DNA of 19,108 nucleotides, taken from positions 1-19,108 of the forward strand of contig DUUR01000224.1 in NCBI GenBank assembly GCA_012841425.1, read 5' to 3'. The translations under genes and the position numbers were made by a program. This stretch comes from Bacteroidales bacterium. GTDB taxonomy: Bacteria > Bacteroidota > Bacteroidia > Bacteroidales > Dysgonomonadaceae. Under the pieces are notes generated by a model. It searched no databases and was not told the DNA's origin. It saw nothing but the letters and a program-made list of their open reading frames with translations. Shown here piece after piece: positions 7,552 to 14,178 of this stretch (positions are counted from its first letter, which is position 1; every line of letters begins with the position of its first letter).

Positions 7552-7839
7552 ATGGAAATTCAAAAAAGAATAGACGATAACAGGGGGAGTTTTTTTATCG
7601 AAAAAGATGGTAGACAAGTTGCCGAGCTTGATTTTGTGATAAAGGAAAATATATTAGATGCCGTACATACTGGTGTTCGTCCCGAACTTGAAGGTCAAGG
7701 AATAGCTAGTAGACTGTTTGATGAAATGGTTAATTTCGCTCGTGAGAAAGGATATAAAGTTAAACCCACATGTCCGTATATAGATGTTAAGTTCAAAAGA
7801 GACCCTGATGGGTTTAGTGATGTAGTATACAAACCTTAA
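7552..7839 (+). CDS. small GNAT-fold N-acetyltransferase (YjdJ/NATD1-like, COG2388)
   Basis: A 95-residue single-domain protein matching the short GNAT family that includes E. coli YjdJ and vertebrate NATD1. The acetyl-CoA-binding segment is V42-R-P-E-L-E-G-Q-G-I-A-S-R-L, preceded by the usual LDAVHTGV strand, and followed by the family-typical KPTCPYIDVKF with Cys74-Pro-Tyr. Full GNAT enzymes are about 150 residues; these mini members lack the N-terminal acceptor-binding part, and their substrate is unknown. The gene stands alone between a divergent esterase and a terminator. The start is supported by family length. Confidence 0.85.
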   Translation: MEIQKRIDDNRGSFFIEKDGRQVAELDFVIKENILDAVHTGVRPELEGQGIASRLFDEMVNFAREKGYKVKPTCPYIDVKFKRDPDGFSDVVYKP

Positions 7840-7844
7840 TAAAA

Positions 7845-7892
7845 TCCGTCAGGCCACTGCTCCAAATGGAACTTGGTCTGACGGATCGCTTT
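7845..7892. terminator. bidirectional hairpin terminator between convergent genes
   Basis: The arms TCCGTCAGGCCA (7845-7856) and TGGTCTGACGGA (7874-7885) form a 12-bp stem with one G-T wobble. TCCA and TGGA inside the loop can pair as well. On the plus strand a short T run follows (7889-7892); on the minus strand TTTTATT follows the stem directly. It can serve both the GNAT gene and the leftward thioredoxin-fold pair. Confidence 0.75.
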
Positions 7893-7931
7893 TATCGCAA
7901 GCGTATTCTGCGAATAGATAATCCTAAAACA

Positions 7932-8537
7932 CTAATTCTTTGCAACTATCGAACAGCCAATTGCTACTGTTGATGCAGGATTAGGAGTTTCTCCTTTCAA
8001 TAGCGCCTCTACTGCCTCTGAGGCATATGATGCAGTAACCGCTGATGCATCTTTGTAGTTATCATCCACTGTGCCTGTATATGCAACTACAAATTCTCCA
8101 TTACCGTTATTTTTCAGTAAAAATATTTCCGGGGTTCTTGTTGCACCATATGCTTCGTAAACACTTTGATCTTCATCTTTTAGATAGGGAAAAGGATAAT
8201 TCTTCTCTTCAGCCCTTACTCTCATTTCATCCATAGAATCAACTGGTTGCTTTTCTGCATCGTTAGGATTGATTAATACTAATGGAAATCCTTGAGAAGC
8301 ATACCTGTTGTGTAAATCAATAATCCTATCTTCGTAAGCAATTACATAAGGGCATGGATTGCACGAAAAGATAACCATAACTCCTTTTTCATTCGAATAA
8401 TCAGATAGTGATATAGTGGCGCCATCTATATTTGTTAAAGAAAAATCGGGAGCCACACTTCCCACCGAAATAGGCTGAGCACTTAAAGTAATTACACTTA
8501 AAACAAAAAGTGCGAAAAATAATAATTGTTTTCTCAT
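7932..8537 (-). CDS. secreted peroxiredoxin-like thioredoxin-fold protein with CNPC motif
   Basis: A 201-residue exported protein with a signal peptide (residues 1-20, cleavage near LSA/Q). It has a redoxin/AhpC-TSA-like domain: VAPDFSL at 28-34, then the active site F-S-Cys59-N-P-Cys62-P-Y, and the cis-proline loop RTP136E. Relatives of the PRX-like-1 subgroup usually carry CNHCPYV; here His is replaced by Pro. The end has the subgroup's GCSI motif (Cys195). Such proteins are thought to be periplasmic disulfide or peroxide-handling enzymes, but no defined substrate is known to me. The gene starts 19 bases after the TlpA-like gene's stop, and the pair probably shares one transcript. Confidence 0.8.
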   Translation of the reverse strand: MRKQLLFFALFVLSVITLSAQPISVGSVAPDFSLTNIDGATISLSDYSNEKGVMVIFSCNPCPYVIAYEDRIIDLHNRYASQGFPLVLINPNDAEKQPVDSMDEMRVRAEEKNYPFPYLKDEDQSVYEAYGATRTPEIFLLKNNGNGEFVVAYTGTVDDNYKDASAVTASYASEAVEALLKGETPNPASTVAIGCSIVAKN

Positions 8538-8556
8538 CTCTATGGTTTTTTTTATA

Positions 8557-9087
8557 TTAATAGGATAATAATGGTTTCACAATCTCTTCCAATTCAATAA
8601 ATGTAAGCTCTTTAGCATAAAACTCTCTAATACTCTTACTGTATATTAAAGTAGCCGGTATAGCACCTGTCCACTCTTTATCAACAACAGGAATCCAGCT
8701 ATTGAAATTGGGATCATCTAAAAGAAGAACATCATTTTTCATATTATTCTTTTCGATAAATGGAATTAGCTTAGACTCAATTTGATTGGGCATATCCAAA
8801 CTAACCATAATAATTTTAAGGTTGCTATCTCGGTACTTCACGCCCAATTGTTCGAAATATGGGATTTCTTTAATACATGGACCGCACCAGGTGGCCCAAA
8901 AATTCACAACATATACTGTATCATTTTCTTGATGTAATATCGGTTCAAACTCATTAAAATTAACCACTTTCACTTTAGCACCAGCCTCTGCACCACTGTT
9001 GCTAGTCAAGTAGTTGTTACCTGCATTTGAAACTGTAGAAGCTAATAGAAAAAACAGAGTAATAGAGAATATACCGAGGGCTTTCAT
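8557..9087 (-). CDS. TlpA/ResA-like periplasmic thioredoxin
   Basis: The ATG at 9087 gives 176 residues starting MKALGIF, directly followed by a hydrophobic signal core and an SNA/G cleavage-like site at residue 22. An in-frame ATG at 9135 would add 16 residues ahead of the signal peptide, so I prefer the shorter form. The domain has FWATWCGPC (catalytic Cys68 and Cys71), VSLD, and the cis-proline in AIPATLIY (Pro144). TlpA/ResA proteins reduce disulfides in exported proteins, for example for cytochrome c maturation; in Bacteroidota they are numerous and their targets are mostly undefined. It is the first gene of a two-gene leftward unit with the CNPC protein. Confidence 0.85.
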   Translation of the reverse strand: MKALGIFSITLFFLLASTVSNAGNNYLTSNSGAEAGAKVKVVNFNEFEPILHQENDTVYVVNFWATWCGPCIKEIPYFEQLGVKYRDSNLKIIMVSLDMPNQIESKLIPFIEKNNMKNDVLLLDDPNFNSWIPVVDKEWTGAIPATLIYSKSIREFYAKELTFIELEEIVKPLLSY

Positions 9088-9213
9088 CTTATATATAAAG
9101 TTATTAACTGTGACTATAATTTGAGAACAAATCACATCACGTGTTGTTCAATACAATCCTCAATATAGCTGTTAAATATAAAAGATAAACGTTAAGTATG
9201 TATTGTTTATAAC

Positions 9214-9243
9214 AAAAAAAAGTGTGAACTATAAATTCACACT
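9214..9243 (-). terminator. rho-independent terminator after nagB
   Basis: The arms AGTGTGAA (9221-9228) and TTCACACT (9236-9243) form a perfect 8-bp stem with a 7-base loop. Read leftward, a run of eight T's (complement of 9214-9221) starts at the last base pair of the stem. It lies 25 bases past the nagB stop codon and closes the leftward gene run. Confidence 0.9.
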
Positions 9244-9268
9244 CCTATATTAATTTAATATCTACAAA

Positions 9269-10081
9269 TTATTTCAGTAGAGTTTCTGGATCTAAATTTT
9301 CATGCTCAATATCAAGGAAATATTTATATGTACCTACCTTCAATTCGCTACAAGCATCATAATCGCAAACTATAATACCTTTTTCATGCAATTGCAAGGC
9401 ACTTATAGTCCACATTTGATTAATTGCTCCTTCAACGGCATGATATAGGGCACGTGCTTTGTTGTGTCCATTAACTAGTATAAGTACTTCTTTAGCATCC
9501 AGTATTGTGCCTACGCCCACAGTTAGTGCAGTCTTTGGAACTTTATTTACATCATTATCAAAAAATCTTGAATTAGCTATTACTGTTTCGGTAGTTAATG
9601 TTTTAATTCTTGTTCTTGAAGATAATGAAGATCCAGGCTCATTAAAAGCAATATGTCCATCAGAACCAATCCCACCAAGAAACAAATCTATACCTCCAAC
9701 ATCTTTCATCGACTTTTCGTATGCGGCACACTCTGCTAAAGGATCTGCCGCCATACCATCTAATATATGAACATTCTCTTTTTTGATATCAATATGATTA
9801 AAAAAGTTATTCCACATAAAAGTATGATAACTTTGAGGATGATCTGAATTTAGACCAATATACTCATCCATATTAAATGTGACCACATTCTCAAAAGACA
9901 CCTGTCCTGTTTCATACAATTTAATTAGGGCTTTGTATGTTTTTAGGGGTGTAGATCCTGTGGGGAGTCCTAAAACAAAAGGATTGGATGACGTAGGTTT
10001 AGCTTTATTAATTTTTGCTGCTATATAATTTGCTGCCCATTGTGCCATCATATCGGCCTCTGGTTGAATAATAAGTCTCAT
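9269..10081 (-). CDS. nagB: glucosamine-6-phosphate deaminase
   Basis: A 270-residue enzyme (E. coli NagB has 266) that converts glucosamine 6-phosphate to fructose 6-phosphate and ammonia, feeding amino sugars from peptidoglycan or host glycans into glycolysis. All key residues fall at the E. coli numbering: Asp72 in NMDEYIG, Asp141 and His143 in [12 protein letters not shown], and Glu148. The phosphate loop is LPTGSTP at 39-45. Residues of the E. coli allosteric GlcNAc-6-phosphate site are also kept (Ser151, Arg158, Lys160, Arg172, Tyr254), so allosteric activation seems likely. It is last in a leftward run, 36 bases after the flavodiiron gene; nagA is not in the window. Confidence 0.97.
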   Translation of the reverse strand: MRLIIQPEADMMAQWAANYIAAKINKAKPTSSNPFVLGLPTGSTPLKTYKALIKLYETGQVSFENVVTFNMDEYIGLNSDHPQSYHTFMWNNFFNHIDIKKENVHILDGMAADPLAECAAYEKSMKDVGGIDLFLGGIGSDGHIAFNEPGSSLSSRTRIKTLTTETVIANSRFFDNDVNKVPKTALTVGVGTILDAKEVLILVNGHNKARALYHAVEGAINQMWTISALQLHEKGIIVCDYDACSELKVGTYKYFLDIEHENLDPETLLK

Positions 10082-10117
10082 AATTTTTTATTGTTAATTC
10101 TATTTTATTTATTTCTG

Positions 10118-11311
10118 TTATTTAAGCTTGCTAGCCATAGTCATACCCAGATTTTGAGCTGCTTCCTTTACACTGCTCAGCATTCCCTGTCTAATTACTA
10201 CAGGATCTGCAATTAAATCAAATTCCATCTCATTAGCAAAGGCCAACAAGTTTTTTGCCGATGCATCAGACCAGGTAAAACCACCAAAACAACCGAATAA
10301 GCGTCCTTTTAAGTTTCTATTTTGTAAGGAAGACACTAAGCTCTCAACTTCAGGATATAACTTGTTATTGTATGTGGGCGATCCAATTATTAATCCTTTG
10401 TATTTAAAGACATCTCTAATTATATCCGAAACATGACTTTTTGCAACATTATGCAATACAACATCATTTAGCCCATTCTCTGCAGCAGCACGAGCGATAG
10501 TTTCGGCAAGTTCTTCTGTGTGTCCGTACATACTGCCATAAGCAATAACCAAACCATTATCTGCATCATATCTGCTAAGCTTGTCGTATAAACTCACAAC
10601 TTCAGCAGCACTTCCTTCCTTAGTCCATACCGGTCCGTGTGTAGAACAAATAATATCTATCTCTACACCCGAAAGTTTCTTTAGAGCTGTTTGCACCGGA
10701 GAGCCGAATTTTCCAACAATATTTGAGTAGTATCGAATCATTTCATCCCAATACTTCTCTGTTCTCAACTGAGTATCCAATACACCACCATCTATAGTAC
10801 CAAATGTTCCAAAAGCATCACCACTAAAAACAACTCTATTTTCTTTTACATAAGTCATCATTGTCTCTGGCCAATGTACCATCGGTGTCATGTAAAACTG
10901 TAAGGTATATTTACCTAAATTAATCTCCTCCAAGTCTTCAACCTGGATTACATTTTTTGTGATACCATAATATCCATTGAGCATGTCAACCGAACGTTTA
11001 TTGCCCACTATTTGAATATTGGGATATCTGGATACTAACAATTCTATTGAACCTGAGTGATCTGGCTCCATGTGATTAACTACTAGATAATCGATTGGTT
11101 TATCTCCAAGTAATGAAACAATTTTTCTAAAAAAAACGTCAGAGTAGCATATATCAACAGTATCTATTAATACAGTTTTCTCGTCTTCAATTACATATGA
11201 GTTGTATGACACACCAAGTGGCAAAGGCCACATACTCTCGAAAAGATGTTTAGATCTATCATTCACACCAACATAATAGATATTGTCGGTTATTTCAAAA
11301 GGTTTATACAT
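10118..11311 (-). CDS. flavodiiron protein (A-type; O2/NO reductase)
   Basis: A 397-residue cytoplasmic protein with a metallo-beta-lactamase-like diiron domain (about 1-245) and a flavodoxin domain (about 253-397). The diiron ligands are complete: His80-x-Glu82-x-Asp84-His85 in HMEPDHSG, His146, Asp165 and His225. The FMN phosphate loop is YGSMYGHTEE (258-267), and the W-containing FGGFTWSD region is typical. Such enzymes reduce oxygen to water or NO to N2O and protect anaerobes. There is no fused rubredoxin or flavin reductase, so this is the simple class and needs a separate electron donor, which is not encoded here. It lies 46 bases after lgt and 36 before nagB, probably on the same transcript. 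Confidence 0.95.
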   Translation of the reverse strand: MYKPFEITDNIYYVGVNDRSKHLFESMWPLPLGVSYNSYVIEDEKTVLIDTVDICYSDVFFRKIVSLLGDKPIDYLVVNHMEPDHSGSIELLVSRYPNIQIVGNKRSVDMLNGYYGITKNVIQVEDLEEINLGKYTLQFYMTPMVHWPETMMTYVKENRVVFSGDAFGTFGTIDGGVLDTQLRTEKYWDEMIRYYSNIVGKFGSPVQTALKKLSGVEIDIICSTHGPVWTKEGSAAEVVSLYDKLSRYDADNGLVIAYGSMYGHTEELAETIARAAAENGLNDVVLHNVAKSHVSDIIRDVFKYKGLIIGSPTYNNKLYPEVESLVSSLQNRNLKGRLFGCFGGFTWSDASAKNLLAFANEMEFDLIADPVVIRQGMLSSVKEAAQNLGMTMASKLK

Positions 11312-11357
11312 ATTTTGCAGTTATCGATAATAGGTTCTCATAAATTAAATTTATGAA

Positions 11358-12254
11358 TTACTTTTTCTTTCTTGGTTTTGGTTTAAACATTTGAGATTGC
11401 TTAGGCGTATCTGCTACAATGGCTGGTTTTCTTAATGCATTTATAATTAGCCATAACCCCCAAATCACAAAAGGTATGCTCAGCCATTGACCAATATTTA
11501 ACCCTGTAGTCTCAATCATGGAATACTCTTCATCAACCTGTACGTTTTTAACAAATTCAACGAAGAAGCGGAAAAGGAATATTATTATAATTCCAACCCC
11601 CGTAATAAGTCCTTTCCTATCTTTTGCACTAGTATTATTATACATATACATTGTAATAGCAAAAACAGCTAAATATGCCAGCGCTTCATATATTTGTGTA
11701 GGGTGCGATGGTTGTGTATATATAGGTTCTGCACCATTCATCCATTGATATAGATTATCAACAAATCTAAACCCCCATGGTTGATCTGTAGGGCCACCAT
11801 ATATTTCGTGATTCATAAGGTTTCCAAAGCGTATCATTGCAGCAGTAAATCCAGTAGGAACCATCACCCTATCTAGTGTCCACAACATGCTTTGCTTTGT
11901 GATCTTACGTGAGTATAACCATACAGCAATAAGAATTCCAATTACACCTCCATGGCTGGCAAGTCCGCCTTCCCAAACCTTCAGCATCTCAAAAGGGTGA
12001 GCCAAATAATATTCAGGTTCATAAAAAAGACAATGCCCAAGTCTTGCTCCAACAATTATTCCCACTATCATGTATACAAATAGTGAGTCGAACCATTTCT
12101 CAGGAAGATCTTCCTTCTTAAATATTTTTTGCACGATGTATACTGCAACTATAAGGCCAATTACCCAAAACAGTCCGTACCAACGTATTTCACGACCAAG
12201 GACAGTAAATAATGCGGGGTCTACATTCCAGGTTACTGAGAGTAGTGTATCCAT
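11358..12254 (-). CDS. lgt: prolipoprotein diacylglyceryl transferase
   Basis: A 298-residue inner-membrane enzyme with about seven hydrophobic helices. It transfers diacylglycerol from phosphatidylglycerol to the lipobox cysteine of prolipoproteins, the first step of lipoprotein maturation. The Lgt signature is clear: Arg142-F-Gly144-Asn145-L-M-Asn148-H-Glu150 in IRFGNLMNHEIYG. The essential-region His101-Gly-Gly (GLASHGG) and RWYGLFW (24-30) are also present, as is FRFFVEFVK near the C-terminus. The tail is strongly basic (KPKPRKKK). The DsrE-like lipoprotein in this window would be a substrate. The gene lies 44 bases after ddh in the same orientation. Confidence 0.97.
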   Translation of the reverse strand: MDTLLSVTWNVDPALFTVLGREIRWYGLFWVIGLIVAVYIVQKIFKKEDLPEKWFDSLFVYMIVGIIVGARLGHCLFYEPEYYLAHPFEMLKVWEGGLASHGGVIGILIAVWLYSRKITKQSMLWTLDRVMVPTGFTAAMIRFGNLMNHEIYGGPTDQPWGFRFVDNLYQWMNGAEPIYTQPSHPTQIYEALAYLAVFAITMYMYNNTSAKDRKGLITGVGIIIIFLFRFFVEFVKNVQVDEEYSMIETTGLNIGQWLSIPFVIWGLWLIINALRKPAIVADTPKQSQMFKPKPRKKK

Positions 12255-12298
12255 ATGAACTAATATTTTTTACAAAGATAGTGAAAAACCAGCAACTT

Positions 12299-13198
12299 CT
12301 AAACCAGCTTTCTGATCCAATATTCTTTTTCACTAGGGAGTAAGTCAACTACAGGAATTTCAATTAATGTATATGCTCCTGGCTGCTGTTTAAGTGTTGC
12401 ACGGGCAGCACTTACAAGCACTTGTGCTGTTAAAGCAGGATTATTAATGCGCATATCAAAGGTGAAAAGTTGATTTTGAGTTTTCCCCGAAACACCCTTC
12501 CTTTCCATTAGTACGCCATGCCCCATATCTTTAAGAGAATCTACGTTATCTACCTGAAAGACATGGGTATCGTCATGAATAAAATATTCGTCCTCCTTAA
12601 TTGATTTTGAAACCATCTGGAAATCGAATCCCTCATCCACCTCAATATAAACCATTCTTCGATGCACACCTGTTCCAGTTGGTATTGTCATCGAAAGTGC
12701 ATTTTTGACTCCCTTTATGGACTTTACTGCAACAGTGTGACCCATGCTCATTCCAGGGCCGAAGTTTGTATAGGTTAGTCCTTTGGGTGCTAATGCTTCA
12801 AGAAGTGCGCGAATTACCGAATCACTACCCGGGTCCCATCCAGCAGCTACTATCGAAACAGCATTATTTTCTTTGGCTACGCTATTTAGTGATTTGCGTA
12901 GTTCTACAATTTTAGAGTGTATATCGAAACTATCTACTGTGTTTATTCCAAGTTTAAGGCAATCGATGGCATAAGACTCTACGCTTCGTGTTGGAGCAGT
13001 TAAAAATGCGACATCTATATTTTCAAGTTCCGAAATAGTAGTTACTACCTTATAATTTTTTAATTCCGGTGGTATATTTGATGCATTGCGTCTTACAATT
13101 CCCGCTACTTCAAAATCGGGAGCTGTTTCTAGAGACTCCAATACATACTTGCCAATATTACCGTATCCTACAATTGATGCTTTTATTTTGTATTGCAT
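12299..13198 (-). CDS. ddh: meso-diaminopimelate D-dehydrogenase
   Basis: A 299-residue NADP-dependent enzyme that reductively aminates L-tetrahydrodipicolinate to meso-diaminopimelate in one step, a short route to lysine and the peptidoglycan cross-linking residue. The N-terminal Rossmann loop is VGYGNIGKY (10-18), followed by RRNAS. Family-specific segments are present: NTVDSFDIH, AAGWDPGSDS, YTNFGPGMSMGH, SMTIPTGTGVHRRM, FIHDDTH and INNPALTAQVL. It ends with IPVVDLLPSEKEYWIRKLV, as in other family members. Length is typical. This pathway is known from some Bacteroidales and Corynebacterium. It is followed by lgt; the rhomboid gene lies upstream across 146 bases that may hold a ddh promoter. 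Confidence 0.96.
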   Translation of the reverse strand: MQYKIKASIVGYGNIGKYVLESLETAPDFEVAGIVRRNASNIPPELKNYKVVTTISELENIDVAFLTAPTRSVESYAIDCLKLGINTVDSFDIHSKIVELRKSLNSVAKENNAVSIVAAGWDPGSDSVIRALLEALAPKGLTYTNFGPGMSMGHTVAVKSIKGVKNALSMTIPTGTGVHRRMVYIEVDEGFDFQMVSKSIKEDEYFIHDDTHVFQVDNVDSLKDMGHGVLMERKGVSGKTQNQLFTFDMRINNPALTAQVLVSAARATLKQQPGAYTLIEIPVVDLLPSEKEYWIRKLV

Positions 13199-13245
13199 AT
13201 AATTATTTTTTCAGTTATAATCGTAATAATTTGAAATTGATAATT

Positions 13246-13266
13246 AGGGTAACCCTCACAAAAATA
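13246..13266 (-). promoter_or_regulatory. candidate -7 box and small inverted repeat upstream of ddh
   Basis: Reading leftward, TATTTTTG (13266-13259) fits TAnnTTTG, about 60 bases before the ddh start. An inverted repeat AGGGT-A-ACCCT (13246-13256) lies where transcription would begin and could be an operator. The -33 element is unclear: the closest TTTG is only 13 bases upstream of the box. Both observations are weak. Confidence 0.25.
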
Positions 13267-13344
13267 TAAAAAAATAAAGCAAACAATACTATATTAATGC
13301 AATTCTTATCCTACAGGAGCCTATACCCCTTTTATTAATCTTTT

Positions 13345-14052
13345 TTATGCCTTATCACCTATACTAGCTTCTATATTCTCAACTATTTCATCTTCTTCAA
13401 GTTCCTCATCATCATCTACCCATAAGTTTGCTGGTCGTTGTGGACCCTGTTTTCTAAAAATTATTGCAATAATTAATCCACTTATTGCACCCGAGAGATG
13501 ACCTTCCCACGAAATTGTAACATCAACCAGTTCGGCTATTGGAAATATGCTCCATATTGTACTCCCATATATAAATGCCACAACTAGAGACACAGCAATT
13601 AAAGGAGTGTATCTTCTTAAAACACCACTAAAAAAAAGAAAAAACAAGAGTGCAAATACCAATCCACTGGCACCTATATGATATGAGCTCCTGCCAATTA
13701 TCCATGTAATAATTCCACTCAACAACCACAAATAAATAAATGTAGGAAATGCAATATTTCTATAAAAATAAAAAAGAAGCCATACCTGAATTAATAATGG
13801 AAGTGTGTTTGACCAAAGATGCGAGAATGATGAATGTAGCAAAGGGGAAACAACAACTCCTCTTAATCCCTTTATAACTCCTGGATATATACCTAGATTC
13901 GAAAAATCATTTCCAAAAACGCCAGTATAATCTATTACAAAAGACAGCCAAATTAAAGCAACAACCAACAAAGATGGGATTATTGCCAACTTTATCCTTT
14001 TTTTATCTAATCCATTTGAACCAGCACTTTCCATAAGTTGATTTACACACAA
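13345..14052 (-). CDS. rhomboid-family intramembrane serine protease
   Basis: A 235-residue membrane protein with about six hydrophobic helices. Rhomboid hallmarks are seen: HSSFSHLWSN (His73, His78, Asn82) in the second helix, the nucleophile motif GASG with Ser129, and the catalytic His185 in EGHLSG. These proteases cut transmembrane substrates within the membrane. The C-terminal 27 residues are strongly acidic (DDDEELEEDEIVENIE) and cytosolic by prediction. The ATG at 14052 is used here; a second ATG at 14034 (MESAGSNG) would remove six residues and cannot be excluded. Substrate unknown. It leads the leftward run towards ddh and lgt. Confidence 0.9.
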   Translation of the reverse strand: MCVNQLMESAGSNGLDKKRIKLAIIPSLLVVALIWLSFVIDYTGVFGNDFSNLGIYPGVIKGLRGVVVSPLLHSSFSHLWSNTLPLLIQVWLLFYFYRNIAFPTFIYLWLLSGIITWIIGRSSYHIGASGLVFALLFFLFFSGVLRRYTPLIAVSLVVAFIYGSTIWSIFPIAELVDVTISWEGHLSGAISGLIIAIIFRKQGPQRPANLWVDDDEELEEDEIVENIEASIGDKA

Positions 14053-14082
14053 TTAATATATTAATATAAATACGTTGAATAA

Positions 14083-14090
14083 CAAATTTA
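14083..14090 (-). promoter_or_regulatory. candidate -7 box of the rhomboid gene
   Basis: Reading leftward, TAAATTTG (14090-14083) is an exact TAnnTTTG match 30 bases before the ATG at 14052. No clear -33 TTTG lies at the expected distance. Confidence 0.35.
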
Positions 14091-14103
14091 ATTCTTTTTT
14101 TTA

Positions 14104-14135
14104 TTTGTTCTATAATTTCAATTTTATTATCTTTC
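14104..14135 (+). promoter_or_regulatory. candidate promoter of the glycogen operon
   Basis: TTTG at 14104-14107 (-33 element) is separated by 20 bases from TATCTTTC at 14128-14135, which matches the TAnnTTTG -7 consensus except for the last base. Spacing fits the Bacteroidota primary-sigma rule. Transcription would start near 14142, giving a leader of roughly 35 bases. Confidence 0.5.
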
Positions 14136-14178
14136 GAAATAATTTATACAACTCACATAAACTTTAAACTACCAAGAG

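Noticed and set aside
7845..7885. Long GC-richer hairpin that might be a structured RNA, riboswitch or repeat unit
   Set aside because: It occurs once, sits between convergent stop codons and has T runs on both sides, so a bidirectional terminator explains it.
9088..9135. Longer start for the TlpA-like protein at 9135
   Set aside because: It would place 16 polar and mixed residues ahead of a normal MKALG signal peptide; the start at 9087 gives a standard exported protein.
9459..9770. Open frame of 103 codons on the plus strand inside nagB
   Set aside because: It is fully antisense to a gene with all catalytic residues in place, and its own translation shows no domain or sensible composition.
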